A DNA stretch of 64,000 nucleotides from an uncultured Legionella sp. (GCA_902168255.1 CABHON010000018.1:1-64000); one strand, 5' to 3'; shown: positions 8,756 through 18,684, counted from the first letter of the stretch. Program-made: numbers and translations. Notes: generated by a model from the sequence alone, not told the origin.

Positions 8756-8923
8756 AGTTTTATCTACATATCGTCTAACATCTAAGTGCGAAAGTTTACT
8801 GTATTTTTAGTGTTTTTTAAATCCCTTGACCTTGACTTCTCTTTAAAAGATGCACAAAATGGGTGCCAAATTTCTGATAAAAATCCTCTAACTTATTTTT
8901 TAACTCGAGAAATATAAATAAAA

Positions 8924-9976
8924 ATGACTATTGATACAATTAACATTAATAATTTTTTAGATTACGCCGATACGCATGCGTTTGGTGATATCCATTTTAA
9001 AGTCGATCCTAAAACAGGATTACATGCTATTGTGGCAATCCACAATACAAAATTAGGCCCTTCCTTAGGGGGGTGTCGTTTTTTGGAATACCCTGATACC
9101 GGTGCAGCCCTCTATGACGTCATGCGCCTTGCACGTGGAATGAGTTATAAGTCAGCTTGTGCAGGCCTGCCGCTTGGTGGTGGAAAATCAGTTATTATTA
9201 AACCAAAATTTATTACTGATAAAGAAGCCTTTTTTGAAAGCTTTGGTGAGTTTGTCGAAAATCTAGGTGGTCGTTATATTACGGCAGATGATAGTGGCAC
9301 GGGCGTTGAGGAAATGGATATTATTACTCGACGGACTTCGTATGTTGCTTCAGGTACACGTTTTGAAGGCGAGCCTTCACCTTATACCGCTTTTGGTGTT
9401 AAACATGGTATAGATGCTGCTGTTTTATTTAAATTAGGAAAGCCTTCTCTAGAAGGTATTCACGTGGCTATTCAAGGTGTAGGAAAAGTTGGTTATTTCT
9501 TGGCTGAGCGTTTAGTGAAAGCAGGTGCACATCTTACGGTTGCTGACGTTAATATTGAATCATGTGAAAGGGCAAAGAAAAATTTAGGTGCTAAAGTTGT
9601 TTCGGTTCAAGAGATTCATCAAGTAGAATGTGATGTCTATTCTCCCTGTGCGCTAGGTGCCTCACTGAATGATTATACTATTCCTCAAATTAAAGCGTCT
9701 ATTGTTGCTGGTGGGGCTAATAATCAATTAGCTCATCATGAACATGGAGAAAAATTATTTGAACGGGGCATTTTATATGCGCCAGATTATATTATTAATG
9801 CGGGTGGTGTCATTCATTGTGCCTATCAATATGATAAAACCATGGTGCAAAATCGTGAGCAACAAATTGCGCGAATTTATGATACCTTGTTAACTATTTT
9901 TGAACGTTCTAACAGTGAAGCAAAACCTACTAACCAAGTAGCAGATTGCATGGCAGAGGAGATATTGTATAAATGA
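8924..9976 (+). CDS. Leucine/phenylalanine-type amino acid dehydrogenase
   Basis: This is an NAD-dependent Glu/Leu/Phe/Val dehydrogenase family enzyme. The N-terminal substrate domain has LGPSLGGCRF and MSYKSACAGLPLGGGKSV, which holds the substrate-binding and catalytic lysines. TADDSGTG follows, and then a C-terminal Rossmann domain with VAIQGVGKVGYFLAE near residue 185. The 350-aa length fits leucine or phenylalanine dehydrogenase, not glutamate dehydrogenase (over 410 aa). It would oxidatively deaminate a branched-chain or aromatic amino acid. The stop overlaps the methyltransferase start by four bases, and a 4-hydroxyphenylpyruvate dioxygenase follows, so an aromatic substrate is plausible although Leu is the commoner activity. 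Confidence 0.88.
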   Translation: MTIDTININNFLDYADTHAFGDIHFKVDPKTGLHAIVAIHNTKLGPSLGGCRFLEYPDTGAALYDVMRLARGMSYKSACAGLPLGGGKSVIIKPKFITDKEAFFESFGEFVENLGGRYITADDSGTGVEEMDIITRRTSYVASGTRFEGEPSPYTAFGVKHGIDAAVLFKLGKPSLEGIHVAIQGVGKVGYFLAERLVKAGAHLTVADVNIESCERAKKNLGAKVVSVQEIHQVECDVYSPCALGASLNDYTIPQIKASIVAGGANNQLAHHEHGEKLFERGILYAPDYIINAGGVIHCAYQYDKTMVQNREQQIARIYDTLLTIFERSNSEAKPTNQVADCMAEEILYK

Positions 9977-10638
9977 GCGCTTTCTTTACGATTACCCCAG
10001 TAGTTCATCAGTATTTGATGGAACATTCTTCGCGAGAACTGCCTATATTTAAAGCATTAAGAGAAGAAATTGCACCTAGAAATTTGCCTGATATGTGCTT
10101 AGCACCTGAAGCAGCGCAATTATTAGGGTTGTTAGTCTCGTTAATTTCAGCCCGTAACATCCTTGAAATTGGTACTTTTATTGGCTACAGTACTTTGTCA
10201 ATGGCGCTTGCATTACCCAAAGGCGAAGGTAAAATTATTGCCTGTGATTCATCCAAACCTTGGACTGACTTAGCTCAAGAATATTGGAAAAAAGCAGGTG
10301 TTGAAGATAAAATCGAACTAAGATTAGGATTAGCTTTAGATACATTATCCGCATTGTTAGAAGATAAAAACCAAGTGCCTTTTGATTTAATTTTTATTGA
10401 TGCAGATAAGCTTAATTACCTAGAGTATTATGAAAAAGCATTAACTCTTCTACGTCCAGGCGGTTTAATTGTCATTGATAATGTTTTAAGACAAGGTACG
10501 GTTGCTGATCCGTTAGTCACCGATCGTGGGACAGAAGTAACTCGGCAATTAAATAAGCATATATTTGAAGATGAACGAGTTCTAATCAGTCTTGTACCTA
10601 TTGCTGATGGTTTATTTTTAGCGCAAAAAAAAGCGTAA
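9973..10638 (+). CDS. SAM-dependent O-methyltransferase (class I, COMT-like)
   Basis: The 221-aa protein belongs to the bacterial O-methyltransferase family 3 (caffeoyl-CoA/catechol OMT-like). The SAM-binding motif ILEIGTFIGYSTLSMA lies near residue 59. FDLIFIDADKLNYLEYYE, with the metal-binding aspartate, follows near 138, and GGLIVIDNVLRQG near 168. The methyl acceptor is unknown; family members act on catechols and hydroxycinnamoyl esters. The gene is translationally coupled to the upstream amino-acid dehydrogenase (ATGA overlap) and lies 67 bases before hpd. This suggests a role linked to aromatic amino-acid or catecholic products. Confidence 0.85.
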   Translation: MSAFFTITPVVHQYLMEHSSRELPIFKALREEIAPRNLPDMCLAPEAAQLLGLLVSLISARNILEIGTFIGYSTLSMALALPKGEGKIIACDSSKPWTDLAQEYWKKAGVEDKIELRLGLALDTLSALLEDKNQVPFDLIFIDADKLNYLEYYEKALTLLRPGGLIVIDNVLRQGTVADPLVTDRGTEVTRQLNKHIFEDERVLISLVPIADGLFLAQKKA

Positions 10639-10705
10639 TATGTGCTTCCCCTTTGCAAAAAGGGGAGCCATTCTGAAAGATTTAATAGAAACCGGAGAAA
10701 ACATC

Positions 10706-11779
10706 ATGAAAATAACACTCACAGAACATACCCATCATGAACAACATGAGAATCCGGCGGGATTAGATGGTTTTCATTTTCTTGAGTTTTCTTCACCTGA
10801 TGTCGCAGCACTTGACACTTATTTTAAACATATGGGTTTCACAGCAGTTGCAAAACATCGCTTCAGAAATATTACCTTGTATCAACAAGGAAAAATTCAA
10901 TTTTGGCTTAATCAAGAGCCTAATACGCAAGCAGCGGAACATGCAAAAATCCATGGAGCAGGGGCATGTGCGATGGGCTTTCATACCCATAATGCACGGC
11001 ATGCCTATGAACATGCGATAAAAAATGGGGCTGAACCATTTGAGTATGTTTCTGCGGAGGGGGAAATACACTTACCTGCAATCAAAGCGATTGGTGGTAG
11101 TGTAATTTACTTCGTTGATAAAGCAATGGAAGTAGAAAAGCATAATTTTGAATCACTCCCTCAAAATCACGATCTCAGTGGTGCTGGTTTGGTATTCATT
11201 GATCATTTAACCCACAATGTGTATCGCGGCGATATGGATAAATGGGCTGATTTTTATAAAAGGCTTTTTAATTTTTTCCAAATTCGTTATTTTGATATTC
11301 GCGGAAAACAAACTGGCTTAATTAGTCGGGCTTTATCAAGCCCTTGCGGCAAAATTAAAATTCCTTTGAATGAAGGAACAGAAGAAAAATCCCAAATAGA
11401 AGAATTTTTGCGTGAATATCATGGTGAAGGTATTCAGCACATGGCACTTACCACAGAAAATATTTATGAAACAGTAGAAATATTAAAAGAACAAAATATT
11501 CCTTTTTTAGATGTGCCTGACACGTATTATGAAATGCTGCCAGAACGTATTAATTGGCATCATGAAGATACAATGCGTTTGCAGAAAAATAAAATCTTGT
11601 TGGATGGTGGTGAAACACCAGAAGGTGGATTGTTATTGCAAATTTTCACAGAAAACGCCCTTGGTCCAGCTTTTTTTGAAATTATTCAGCGTAAGGGCAA
11701 TGATGGATTTGGTGAAGGAAACTTTAAAGCATTATTTGAAGCGATCGAACGCGATCAAATACGTCGTGGAGTGTTATAG
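10706..11779 (+). CDS. hpd: 4-Hydroxyphenylpyruvate dioxygenase (legiolysin type)
   Basis: The enzyme converts 4-hydroxyphenylpyruvate to homogentisate in tyrosine catabolism. In Legionella the homologue (legiolysin) causes pigment production. Two VOC-fold halves are visible. The iron ligands are expected in IDHLTHNV (residue about 166), IQHMALTT (about 245) and FFEIIQRKG (about 325), and the C-terminal closing helix is present. An ATG at 10640 is in frame, but the true start is ATG 10706: ACCGGAGAAAACATC gives a strong ribosome-binding site, and the 22 extra residues match nothing in the family. The product is then 357 aa, the normal length. No homogentisate dioxygenase is in the window, so homogentisate could accumulate or be degraded elsewhere. 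Confidence 0.93.
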   Translation: MKITLTEHTHHEQHENPAGLDGFHFLEFSSPDVAALDTYFKHMGFTAVAKHRFRNITLYQQGKIQFWLNQEPNTQAAEHAKIHGAGACAMGFHTHNARHAYEHAIKNGAEPFEYVSAEGEIHLPAIKAIGGSVIYFVDKAMEVEKHNFESLPQNHDLSGAGLVFIDHLTHNVYRGDMDKWADFYKRLFNFFQIRYFDIRGKQTGLISRALSSPCGKIKIPLNEGTEEKSQIEEFLREYHGEGIQHMALTTENIYETVEILKEQNIPFLDVPDTYYEMLPERINWHHEDTMRLQKNKILLDGGETPEGGLLLQIFTENALGPAFFEIIQRKGNDGFGEGNFKALFEAIERDQIRRGVL

Positions 11780-11846
11780 TTTTTAGTATAGGCAAATGCC
11801 TGACATGCTTTTGCAAATTCAAACAAATTAAATTTGGAAATATTTT

Positions 11847-12829
11847 ATGTTATATGAATATATTGAACAAACAGAAGAAGAAATTAACCAAGCACTAACT
11901 TACCTGAATCCACAAAAAGGAAATGGAGGTTTTTTGGGCGAGAAGGAGAGTGAATTAAATAAGACTTTTACAGAAAATATTGCTGGACAGGACATCCCTC
12001 TTCTTGAGAAAGATGAAATTAATAGTGTAAAAGACGTTTCTGAAGAACAAAAACAAGCTTATATCTATTTAAAAAATATAAAATGGGCAATGGACAAATT
12101 ATTTCACGATTCTAGAAAAGTTGAAACTGCAGAAGATCTTAGAAGACTTTTAGAAACTGTGATAGTTGCAACCCAAGAACAAGCGCAAGCTAAGGCATTG
12201 CTTAATGCATACTTAGAGAAATTTCACTCAGAATCCAAAAAAGATGTTATAACAGAAGAGGGAGATGCAACGGCGGCTCCTAAATCAATTATCGAAGAGG
12301 CTCCTCTTACAATAGAAGAGGTTTCAGATCAATCTATTTCAGAGAAATCTACAGAGCCTGCTGAATTAAATGACATAACTAAATTTAAACGAATGTGGGA
12401 AGAACATTTAAATAATTCCGAGTTAGCTAAAAAACTTCAAATTGAATGTAAGGAAACGCCTTTAAAAGGATTTTCTGTTACTTTTATGAACCCCGGAAGT
12501 AAAAAAAAAAAGAACTCGTTAATTTTGATGAAAAAGGACGCGGTACATTAAAAATTTGTGATGATAATGATATCTCAGAACAAGAACAAATAAAAATCCT
12601 TGTAGCAAGTTATAAGACTCGTTTTCCTGATAAAAATAGATCTATAATGATTTCAGGGGGCGATGATCCTAAATCACAACGAATGAAAAAGCAAATACAG
12701 GAAATATTAGAGATGGATGAGTATAAAGATGTTAAGATTAAACCCAGTAAACCGACTTCCGAAGCTGCATTGCCGCCAGCACTTCCAGATAGTAGCGAAC
12801 CAGAACCTGAACAACGCCCACATCTATAG
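11847..12829 (+). pseudogene. Unknown gene split by a frameshift at an 11-A tract
   Basis: The first reading frame (11847-12551, 234 aa) begins MLYEYIEQTEEEINQALTYL. It runs well until the run of 11 A at 12501-12511, after which only a short nonsense tail (NSLILMKKDAVH) follows. Adding one A moves reading into the frame that starts as ELVNFDEKGRGTLKICDDND, passes RSIMISGGDDPKSQRMKK and ends at 12829 with a Pro/Glu-rich tail. The restored product would be 327 aa and continuous. Either the gene is broken, or the frame is restored by polymerase slippage on poly-A, or the run length was misread. The function is not recognised. The intact protein is acidic and has no signal peptide, so it could be a cytoplasmic or secreted effector-type protein. 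Confidence 0.7.
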
Positions 12830-12905
12830 ATAAATATCTATGGCTACCATCTCGCTATTCTGCTAACATTCCTCTTTGTTATATTGTTTCTTTTTGGAGA
12901 ATTTT

Positions 12906-14093
12906 ATGAGTACCGCTGCTTTTTTAAACCATTTATCATCAGAAATTGAGCAATTAAAGGCTTCTGGATTATACAAATCTGAACGTTCTATTTCCTCACC
13001 GCAGCAGGCAATAATTGAAGTAAACCAAAAAGAAGTCATCAATTTTTGTGCAAATAACTATTTAGGACTAGCCAACCATCCTGCGTTAGTCAAAGCGGCT
13101 GAGGAAGCAATCGAAAAATATGGTTATGGAATGGCATCCGTTCGATTTATTTGTGGAACACAAACCATTCATAAAGAACTTGAAAAAAAGATCAGTGAAT
13201 TTTTGAAAACAGAAGACACTATTCTTTATTCATCCTGTTTTGATGCTAATGGCGGATTATTTGAAACATTACTGGGTGAAGAAGATGCCATTATCAGCGA
13301 TGCATTAAACCATGCAAGCATCATTGACGGTATTCGCCTATGTAAAGCCCAACGTTTTCGTTATGCCAATAATGATATGCAAGATTTAGAAGAGAAGTTA
13401 AAAGAAGCCAAAAATGCACGGTTTCGCTTGATTGCTACGGATGGGGTTTTCTCAATGGATGGTATTATTGCTAATTTACCCGCTATTTGTGAATTAGCAG
13501 AAAAATATGATGCGATGGTGATGGTGGATGATTCGCATGCGGTTGGTTTTATGGGCGAGCAGGGTCGAGGAACTCCAGAATATTGTGGTGTATTAGATAA
13601 AATCGATATTATTACAGGTACATTGGGAAAAGCATTAGGCGGTGCTTCCGGTGGATATACCAGTGGAAAGAAAGAAATTGTAGAATGGTTAAGACAACGT
13701 TCCCGTCCTTATTTGTTTTCCAATACATTAGCACCCGTAATTGCTGCCACATCAGTTGAAGTTCTTGATTTATTAGAACGTAGTGGTGAACTTCGTGACA
13801 AACTCCATGCTAACAGCCGATATTTTCGTAAAGGAATGGAAGAAGTCGGATTTGAACTTGTTCCCGGTGAACATGCTATTATTCCTGTTATGTTGGGTGA
13901 TGCAAAACTAGCTTCACAAATGGCTGACTTATTATTAAAAGAAGGCATTTATGTTATTGGTTTTTCTTATCCTGTGGTTCCACAAGGGAAAGCGCGTATT
14001 CGTACACAAATGTCAGCGGGTCATGATCGACAGCATTTAGATAAGGCTATTGCTGCTTTTGCTAAAGTAGGTCGAGAATTAAAAGTTATATAA
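12906..14093 (+). CDS. kbl: 2-Amino-3-ketobutyrate CoA ligase (glycine C-acetyltransferase)
   Basis: This PLP-dependent alpha-oxoamine synthase cleaves 2-amino-3-ketobutyrate with CoA to glycine and acetyl-CoA, the second step of threonine breakdown. Visible motifs are [15 protein letters not shown] near residue 42, [13 protein letters not shown] near 205 (PLP-binding aspartate and histidine) and [15 protein letters not shown] near 240 (PLP lysine). An in-frame ATG exists 10 codons upstream, but ATG 12906 has the ribosome-binding site (TTGGAG) and gives 395 aa, close to the family length of about 398. It pairs with tdh, 184 bases downstream; a palindromic element of kind B occupies the gap. 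Confidence 0.95.
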   Translation: MSTAAFLNHLSSEIEQLKASGLYKSERSISSPQQAIIEVNQKEVINFCANNYLGLANHPALVKAAEEAIEKYGYGMASVRFICGTQTIHKELEKKISEFLKTEDTILYSSCFDANGGLFETLLGEEDAIISDALNHASIIDGIRLCKAQRFRYANNDMQDLEEKLKEAKNARFRLIATDGVFSMDGIIANLPAICELAEKYDAMVMVDDSHAVGFMGEQGRGTPEYCGVLDKIDIITGTLGKALGGASGGYTSGKKEIVEWLRQRSRPYLFSNTLAPVIAATSVEVLDLLERSGELRDKLHANSRYFRKGMEEVGFELVPGEHAIIPVMLGDAKLASQMADLLLKEGIYVIGFSYPVVPQGKARIRTQMSAGHDRQHLDKAIAAFAKVGRELKVI

Positions 14094-14099
14094 AATATA

Positions 14100-14226
14100 A
14101 TATACTCTTCGCTAATGAGTTCTCGGTTTTGTTGCGAGTTGTATCGACTTCGGTCATGTACTACTTGTACACTCCCTCGTCTGCTTCGCTCGCGCCTCAT
14201 CGAAAAATCATTAGTTGTGAGTATAT
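14100..14226. repeat. Palindromic element, kind B (copy 1), between kbl and tdh
   Basis: This 127-bp element has perfect 8-bp ends (ATATACTC/GAGTATAT). The pairing continues imperfectly inward (CTAATGAGTTCTCGGT against ATCGAAAAATCATTAG). The centre has CATGTACTACTTGTACACTCC, identical to the copy inside nadE at 55605-55729. It has no ORF of its own. It fills nearly the whole kbl-tdh gap and could fold as an RNA hairpin in a kbl-tdh transcript, attenuating or stabilising part of it. Confidence 0.75.
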
Positions 14227-14277
14227 GAATAGAGGAACAATTACCCTTTATTTTCTATTAGGAGAAATAAGTAAAAG

Positions 14278-15300
14278 ATGAAAGCATTAGTAAAAGCAAA
14301 AAAAGAAGTGGGTTTATGGATGATGGAGGTACCTAAACCGACTATTGGACCAAAGGATGTTTTGATCAAAATTAAAAAAACAGCTATCTGTGGTACCGAT
14401 TTGCATATTTATAATTGGGATGCATGGGCGCAAAAAACTATAAAAGTACCTATGCATGTAGGTCATGAATTTGTCGGTGAAATTGTTGAATTGGGCAGTG
14501 ATGTAAAGGAACTTAAAATAGGGGATCGTGTTTCAGGAGAAGGTCATATTACCTGTGGGCATTGCCGTAATTGTCGTGCGGGTAAATGTCATTTATGCCG
14601 TCATATCGTGAACTTAGCCTGTGACCGAGAAGGAGCTTTCGCTGAGTATTTATCTTTTCCAGCCGTTAATGTCATTAAAATCCCAGATAGCATCAATGAT
14701 GATATCGCTTCAATGATGGATGCTTTAGGTAACGCGGTATTTACTACACTAACATTTGATTTAGTGGGAGAAGATGTGTTGATTACAGGAGCTGGTCCTA
14801 TCGGTTGTATGGCCGTAGCTATTGCTAAACATGTTGGTGCACGAAACGTAGTTATTACCGATGTGAATGAATATCGTTTAGCATTAGCACGTAAAATGGG
14901 GGCTACTTTGGCCGTAAACCCACAAGAAACTTCACTGAGTGAAGTAATGACTCAATTAGGCATGACGGAAGGTTTTGACGTTGGATTAGAAATGTCTGGC
15001 AATGCAATTGCTGTTCGTTCCATGCTTGAATATATGAACAATGGTGGAAAAATTGCTTTTCTTGGTATTCCACCGGAAGATTTTTCAGTTAATTGGCATC
15101 ATGTGATATTTAAATGCTTAACCATTAAAGGCGTATATGGGCGGGAAATGTTTGAAACATGGTACAAAATGATCAAATTATTAGAAGGTGGTTTAGACAT
15201 AAGCCAAGTAATCACCCATCACTATACAGCTGATGATTATGAAAAGGCTTTCCAGGCTATTGCTTCAGGTCATTCAGGAAAAGTAGTATTATCTTGGTAA
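14278..15300 (+). CDS. tdh: L-Threonine 3-dehydrogenase
   Basis: This zinc-dependent medium-chain dehydrogenase oxidises threonine to 2-amino-3-ketobutyrate with NAD+. The catalytic zinc site is seen in [13 protein letters not shown] (Cys near residue 38) and HVGHEFVGE. The structural zinc cysteines are in [15 protein letters not shown] (residues about 93-107). The Rossmann loop is [11 protein letters not shown] near 168. The length of 340 aa is typical. AGGAGAAATAAGTAAAAG precedes the ATG. It works with kbl upstream to turn threonine into glycine and acetyl-CoA; the glycine cleavage subunit gcvPB lies at the far end of the window. Confidence 0.96.
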   Translation: MKALVKAKKEVGLWMMEVPKPTIGPKDVLIKIKKTAICGTDLHIYNWDAWAQKTIKVPMHVGHEFVGEIVELGSDVKELKIGDRVSGEGHITCGHCRNCRAGKCHLCRHIVNLACDREGAFAEYLSFPAVNVIKIPDSINDDIASMMDALGNAVFTTLTFDLVGEDVLITGAGPIGCMAVAIAKHVGARNVVITDVNEYRLALARKMGATLAVNPQETSLSEVMTQLGMTEGFDVGLEMSGNAIAVRSMLEYMNNGGKIAFLGIPPEDFSVNWHHVIFKCLTIKGVYGREMFETWYKMIKLLEGGLDISQVITHHYTADDYEKAFQAIASGHSGKVVLSW

Positions 15301-15327
15301 TTACCAATTGATCCTGAAATTATTAGC

Positions 15328-15363
15328 AGTGCTCCTGCTGTCTACCAGAGCAGAGGAGCTACT
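15328..15363. terminator. Hairpin between convergent tdh and tdk
   Basis: Bases 15328-15340 (AGTGCTCCTGCTG) pair imperfectly with 15351-15363 (CAGAGGAGCTACT) around a short loop. The element lies in the 88-base gap between the convergent tdh and tdk stops, so a bidirectional terminator is likely. No strong T tract follows. Confidence 0.45.
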
Positions 15364-15388
15364 CTTCTAACGGGGGTTATACGGCGAT

Positions 15389-15979
15389 TTATTTTTCAAC
15401 AGCTAATTTTTGTTTTGCTTTATAATGCTTACGGCATACCGATATATATAAATCATTGCCACCAATCGCTATTTGGTCACCTGAAGTAACGGCATTACCT
15501 TTTTCATCTATCCGTAATACATGCGTTGCTTTGCGGCCACAATGACAAATAGTTTTGATCTCAGAAAGAGATTCAGCCCATGCCATTAAATATTGACTGC
15601 CTTCGAAAGGGTTACCTAAAAAATCGGTACGTAACCCATAAGCTAAAACAGGTATATCCAAATAATCAACAATATCGGTTAATTGTTCAACTTGTTTTTT
15701 CGTTAAAAATTGTGCTTCATCAATCAATACACAATTAATAAGCTGCGTGTGACGTTTTTGTTCTACTTGAGTAAATAAATTGGTATCAACATTAAAAGCT
15801 TCTGCGTCTGCTTCTAAGCCAATTCGAGAAGTAATTTTTCCAACACCATAGCGATCGTCAATTTGAGGTGTAAATAACAGGGTGGACATCCCACGTTCCA
15901 GATAGTTGTAATTGGATTGTAATAAAGTAGTTGTTTTTCCGGCATTCATTGCTGAGTAATAAAAATGTAATTTTGCCAT
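15389..15979 (-). CDS. tdk: Thymidine kinase
   Basis: This type II thymidine kinase of 196 aa salvages thymidine to dTMP. The P-loop is [15 protein letters not shown] at the N-terminus. The Walker B-like region is [15 protein letters not shown] near residue 85, where the glutamate is the catalytic base. The zinc cysteines appear as CHCGRK (about 148) and ISVCRKHY (about 182). The length matches the family (about 190-205). It sits eight bases downstream of acs on the same strand and is probably co-transcribed with it. Confidence 0.95.
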   Translation of the reverse strand: MAKLHFYYSAMNAGKTTTLLQSNYNYLERGMSTLLFTPQIDDRYGVGKITSRIGLEADAEAFNVDTNLFTQVEQKRHTQLINCVLIDEAQFLTKKQVEQLTDIVDYLDIPVLAYGLRTDFLGNPFEGSQYLMAWAESLSEIKTICHCGRKATHVLRIDEKGNAVTSGDQIAIGGNDLYISVCRKHYKAKQKLAVEK

Positions 15980-15987
15980 GTGAATTC

Positions 15988-17892
15988 CTATGAATGTTTA
16001 TGAGATTTTTTTAATAACTCTTCTACGATTTTAGGATCTGCTAAAGTAGAGATATCCCCAAAATCCTTGGTTTCACCTGCGGCAATTTTTCGTAAAATAC
16101 GGCGCATAATTTTGCCTGAGCGCGTTTTAGGTAGTGCTTGTGTAAAGTGAACAATGTCAGGTTTGGCAATTGATCCAATTACTTTAGAAACTCGATTAAT
16201 TAAATCTTTTTTTAAGTCCTCTGTTAGCGTTACCTCTGCTTTGGGTGTAACAAAAGCATAGACACCTTCACCTTTAATATCATGCGGATAACCAACAACT
16301 GCAGCTTCAGCAATATGATGATGGCCAACCAAAGCGCTTTCAATTTCTGCAGTACTTAAACGGTGACCTGAGGTATTAATAACATCATCAATTCGACCGG
16401 TAATATAGTAATTTCCATTTTTATCGCATTTAGCACCATCACCAGTAAAATAAGCATTTTTTACGGGGGAAAGATAAGATTTAATAAATCGCGTTTGATC
16501 TTTATAAACCGTTCGCATTAATGCAGGCCAAGGGGCAGTGATAATTAAATTACCTTTATCTTTTTCTGTTAGGCTGGGTTGAATACCCCAAAATGGTTTA
16601 GTAGCTGAGCCGGGCTTTAATGGAGTAATACCGGCAACAGGGGTAATTAAAAATCCACCAGTTTCAGTTTGCCACCACGTGTCAATGATAGGACATTTGG
16701 CATTACCGACAACATTAAAATACCATTCCCATACACTTGGATTAATAGGTTCGCCCACAGTTCCTAGTATTCGTAGGCTGTCGCGTTTACTTTTTTGTAT
16801 CCATTCATCGCCTTCTCGCATAAGTGCACGAATAGCCGTAGGTGCTGTATAAAAAATATTAACTTGATGTTGATCAATAACTTGCCAAAATCTTCCCGCG
16901 TCAGGGTAAGTAGGAATCCCTTCATAAATAAGAACAGTTGCCCGATTGGCCAAAGGTCCATATACTGAATAGGAGTGACCGGTAATCCATCCAACGTCTG
17001 CTGTGCACCAATAGACATCGCCGGGTTGATAATCAAAAACAGTTTTGAAGGTGAGGGCTGTATACAATAAATAGCCCGCAGTAGTATGTAAAATACCTTT
17101 AGGTTTTCCTGTGGAACCTGATGTATATAAAATAAACAATGGATCTTCTGATTCTACTTCGACGTAATCACAGTGCGCATCGACCATCCGTTCAGCTTTA
17201 TCATAAAATACGTCTCGAGGTCTTTTTAACGGTATTTGATTTCCTGTTCGTCGAACTATGATAACGTGTTTAACTTGTGGAGAATTTTCTAATGCTTCAT
17301 CCACTTGCTTTTTTAAATGAATAAATTTTCCGCCTCTTATTCCTTGATCGGCAGTAATGACTAATTGGCAGTTGGTTTCGTTTAAACGTCTTGATAAGGC
17401 TTCAGCAGAGAAACCTGCAAATATAACGCAATGAATGGCGCCAATACGTGCACAAGCAAGCATACTAATAATGGCTTCAGGAATCATTGGAAGATAAATT
17501 CCCACCACATCACCAGGTTTAACACCGTATTTTTTTAAAATATTGGCACACCGGTTTACTTTTTGATGCAATGTTTTATAACTGATCTTCAATGTTTCGT
17601 CGGTATTTTCTCCTTGCCAAATAAGGGCAATGTCATCGCCATGAGATTCAATATGTCGATCGACACAGTTATAGCAAGCATTTAATCGGCCTTTATCAAA
17701 CCATTTTGCTTTTCCTTTCGTCCAATCACCGCTAAAAACACTTTTCCACGGCGAAAAGAAATCGATTAAACTAGCTTGTTTTTCCCAAAATTTTTCAGGA
17801 TTTTGAATCGACTCTTGATATAAAGCAGCATATTTTCTAGCCGTTAAACCATCACGGCGTTTATATATATTGGCAGGAATATTTTTGGTCAT
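15988..17892 (-). CDS. acs: Acetyl-CoA synthetase
   Basis: This AMP-forming synthetase makes acetyl-CoA from acetate, ATP and CoA. The P-loop [13 protein letters not shown] lies near residue 255. [10 protein letters not shown] near 405 carries the acyl-pocket tryptophan typical of acetate rather than longer acyl substrates. The hinge region is [17 protein letters not shown] near 515. [17 protein letters not shown] near 600 contains the lysine that is acetylated in Acs regulation. The length of 634 aa is slightly short of the usual 650 but no motif is missing. It is coupled with tdk downstream. PrpE is the main alternative, disfavoured by the acyl-pocket motif. Confidence 0.92.
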   Translation of the reverse strand: MTKNIPANIYKRRDGLTARKYAALYQESIQNPEKFWEKQASLIDFFSPWKSVFSGDWTKGKAKWFDKGRLNACYNCVDRHIESHGDDIALIWQGENTDETLKISYKTLHQKVNRCANILKKYGVKPGDVVGIYLPMIPEAIISMLACARIGAIHCVIFAGFSAEALSRRLNETNCQLVITADQGIRGGKFIHLKKQVDEALENSPQVKHVIIVRRTGNQIPLKRPRDVFYDKAERMVDAHCDYVEVESEDPLFILYTSGSTGKPKGILHTTAGYLLYTALTFKTVFDYQPGDVYWCTADVGWITGHSYSVYGPLANRATVLIYEGIPTYPDAGRFWQVIDQHQVNIFYTAPTAIRALMREGDEWIQKSKRDSLRILGTVGEPINPSVWEWYFNVVGNAKCPIIDTWWQTETGGFLITPVAGITPLKPGSATKPFWGIQPSLTEKDKGNLIITAPWPALMRTVYKDQTRFIKSYLSPVKNAYFTGDGAKCDKNGNYYITGRIDDVINTSGHRLSTAEIESALVGHHHIAEAAVVGYPHDIKGEGVYAFVTPKAEVTLTEDLKKDLINRVSKVIGSIAKPDIVHFTQALPKTRSGKIMRRILRKIAAGETKDFGDISTLADPKIVEELLKKSHKHS

Positions 17893-17980
17893 AAGGATAC
17901 CTGTAACGAGGAATATTTAGTCAAGGTGCATTGCATATTATTCTAGAGGAAGATCCTCTTTTGAAGAGAATCAATAAGCG

Positions 17981-18008
17981 TTTCATGCTCTGCATAGAGA
18001 GCATGAAA
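17981..18008. terminator. Hairpin near dps and acs
   Basis: An exact 11-bp stem (TTTCATGCTCT/AGAGCATGAAA) with a 6-base loop lies between dps and acs on the minus strand. It may end dps transcription. There is no T run, so it may be only a structural element. Confidence 0.35.
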
Positions 18009-18055
18009 AAGAGGTGGAGCATGATTATTCCAAAACATTTGGACTAATATACCAT

Positions 18056-18201
18056 TAGACCTCTTCGGAAACTGACTCTTTTGTATTATTTCTTCGTCAT
18101 TCATCTTTTTCGAATCCTCATTTACGTCTTGTAAACTCCGGTTTTCAAGAGATTCATTCCTCGAACTAATGGCAAAATTGTCAAGTTTCCGAAGAGGTCT
18201 A
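18056..18201. mobile_element. MITE-like element with 17-bp terminal inverted repeats
   Basis: Ends TAGACCTCTTCGGAAAC (18056-18072) and its exact reverse complement (18185-18201) bound a 146-bp non-autonomous element between dps and acs. The imperfect pairing extends a few bases inward. There is no transposase inside. A minus-strand ORF of 93 codons (18224 to 17943) spans it but is not credible as a gene. The middle, near TCCTCATTTACGTCTTGTAAACTCCGG, resembles the centre of the kind B elements at 14100 and 55605. Confidence 0.65.
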
Positions 18202-18237
18202 TTATATAAACTAATAGTGGGCATGAATGATGTTTAT

Positions 18238-18684
18238 CTATCTAGTCAATGAAGCATTCAACATCCAAGCAGTTTTATCATGTTCTCGGATACGATCTTC
18301 AAGAAAGGCTGCTGTACCTATATCAGAGGAGTCATCAGCCAGAGAATGGACTTTTTTTGCTTGTTCACTTAAATAGGTATGATCATCAGCTAATGCTTGA
18401 ACCATTTCCTCTTCACTAGCATTTATATCACCTTCTTTAATGGTTGTTGTTTTTTGATAAATGCTAAAAGCAGCAGGTGTTTTTTCTCCAATAGCACGGA
18501 TACGTTCTGCTATTGTATCAATAGCTGCAGCTAATTCTTCATATTGTGATTCAAATAATTTATGTAATGCAGGAAAATTAGGACCTTCAACATTCCAATG
18601 AAAATTTTGTGTTTTTAGATAAAGTGCATAAGTATCCGCTAAAAATTCACATAAAGCATTTGCAACAGAATGATTTTTATTCAT
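18238..18684 (-). CDS. dps: Dps-family DNA-protecting ferritin-like protein
   Basis: The 148-aa protein has the Dps/miniferritin four-helix fold. LKTQNFHWNVEGPNF near residue 22 and LHKLFESQYEELAAAIDTIAER just after it supply the His, Asp and Glu ligands of the inter-subunit ferroxidase site. Dps dodecamers oxidise and store iron and protect DNA in stationary phase and under oxidative stress. The protein lacks a long lysine-rich N-terminal tail, so direct DNA binding may be weak. rpoS, the usual stationary-phase regulator, lies about 5 kb away. The gene appears monocistronic. Confidence 0.92.
   Translation of the reverse strand: MNKNHSVANALCEFLADTYALYLKTQNFHWNVEGPNFPALHKLFESQYEELAAAIDTIAERIRAIGEKTPAAFSIYQKTTTIKEGDINASEEEMVQALADDHTYLSEQAKKVHSLADDSSDIGTAAFLEDRIREHDKTAWMLNASLTR

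Noticed and set aside
10640-10705. Upstream start for hpd
   Set aside because: The added 22 residues match no HPPD N-terminus, whereas ATG 10706 has a strong GGAG ribosome-binding site.
17943-18224. Minus-strand ORF of 93 codons between dps and acs
   Set aside because: Most of it is a translation of the MITE-like element and its inverted ends; no ribosome-binding site and no recognisable protein.
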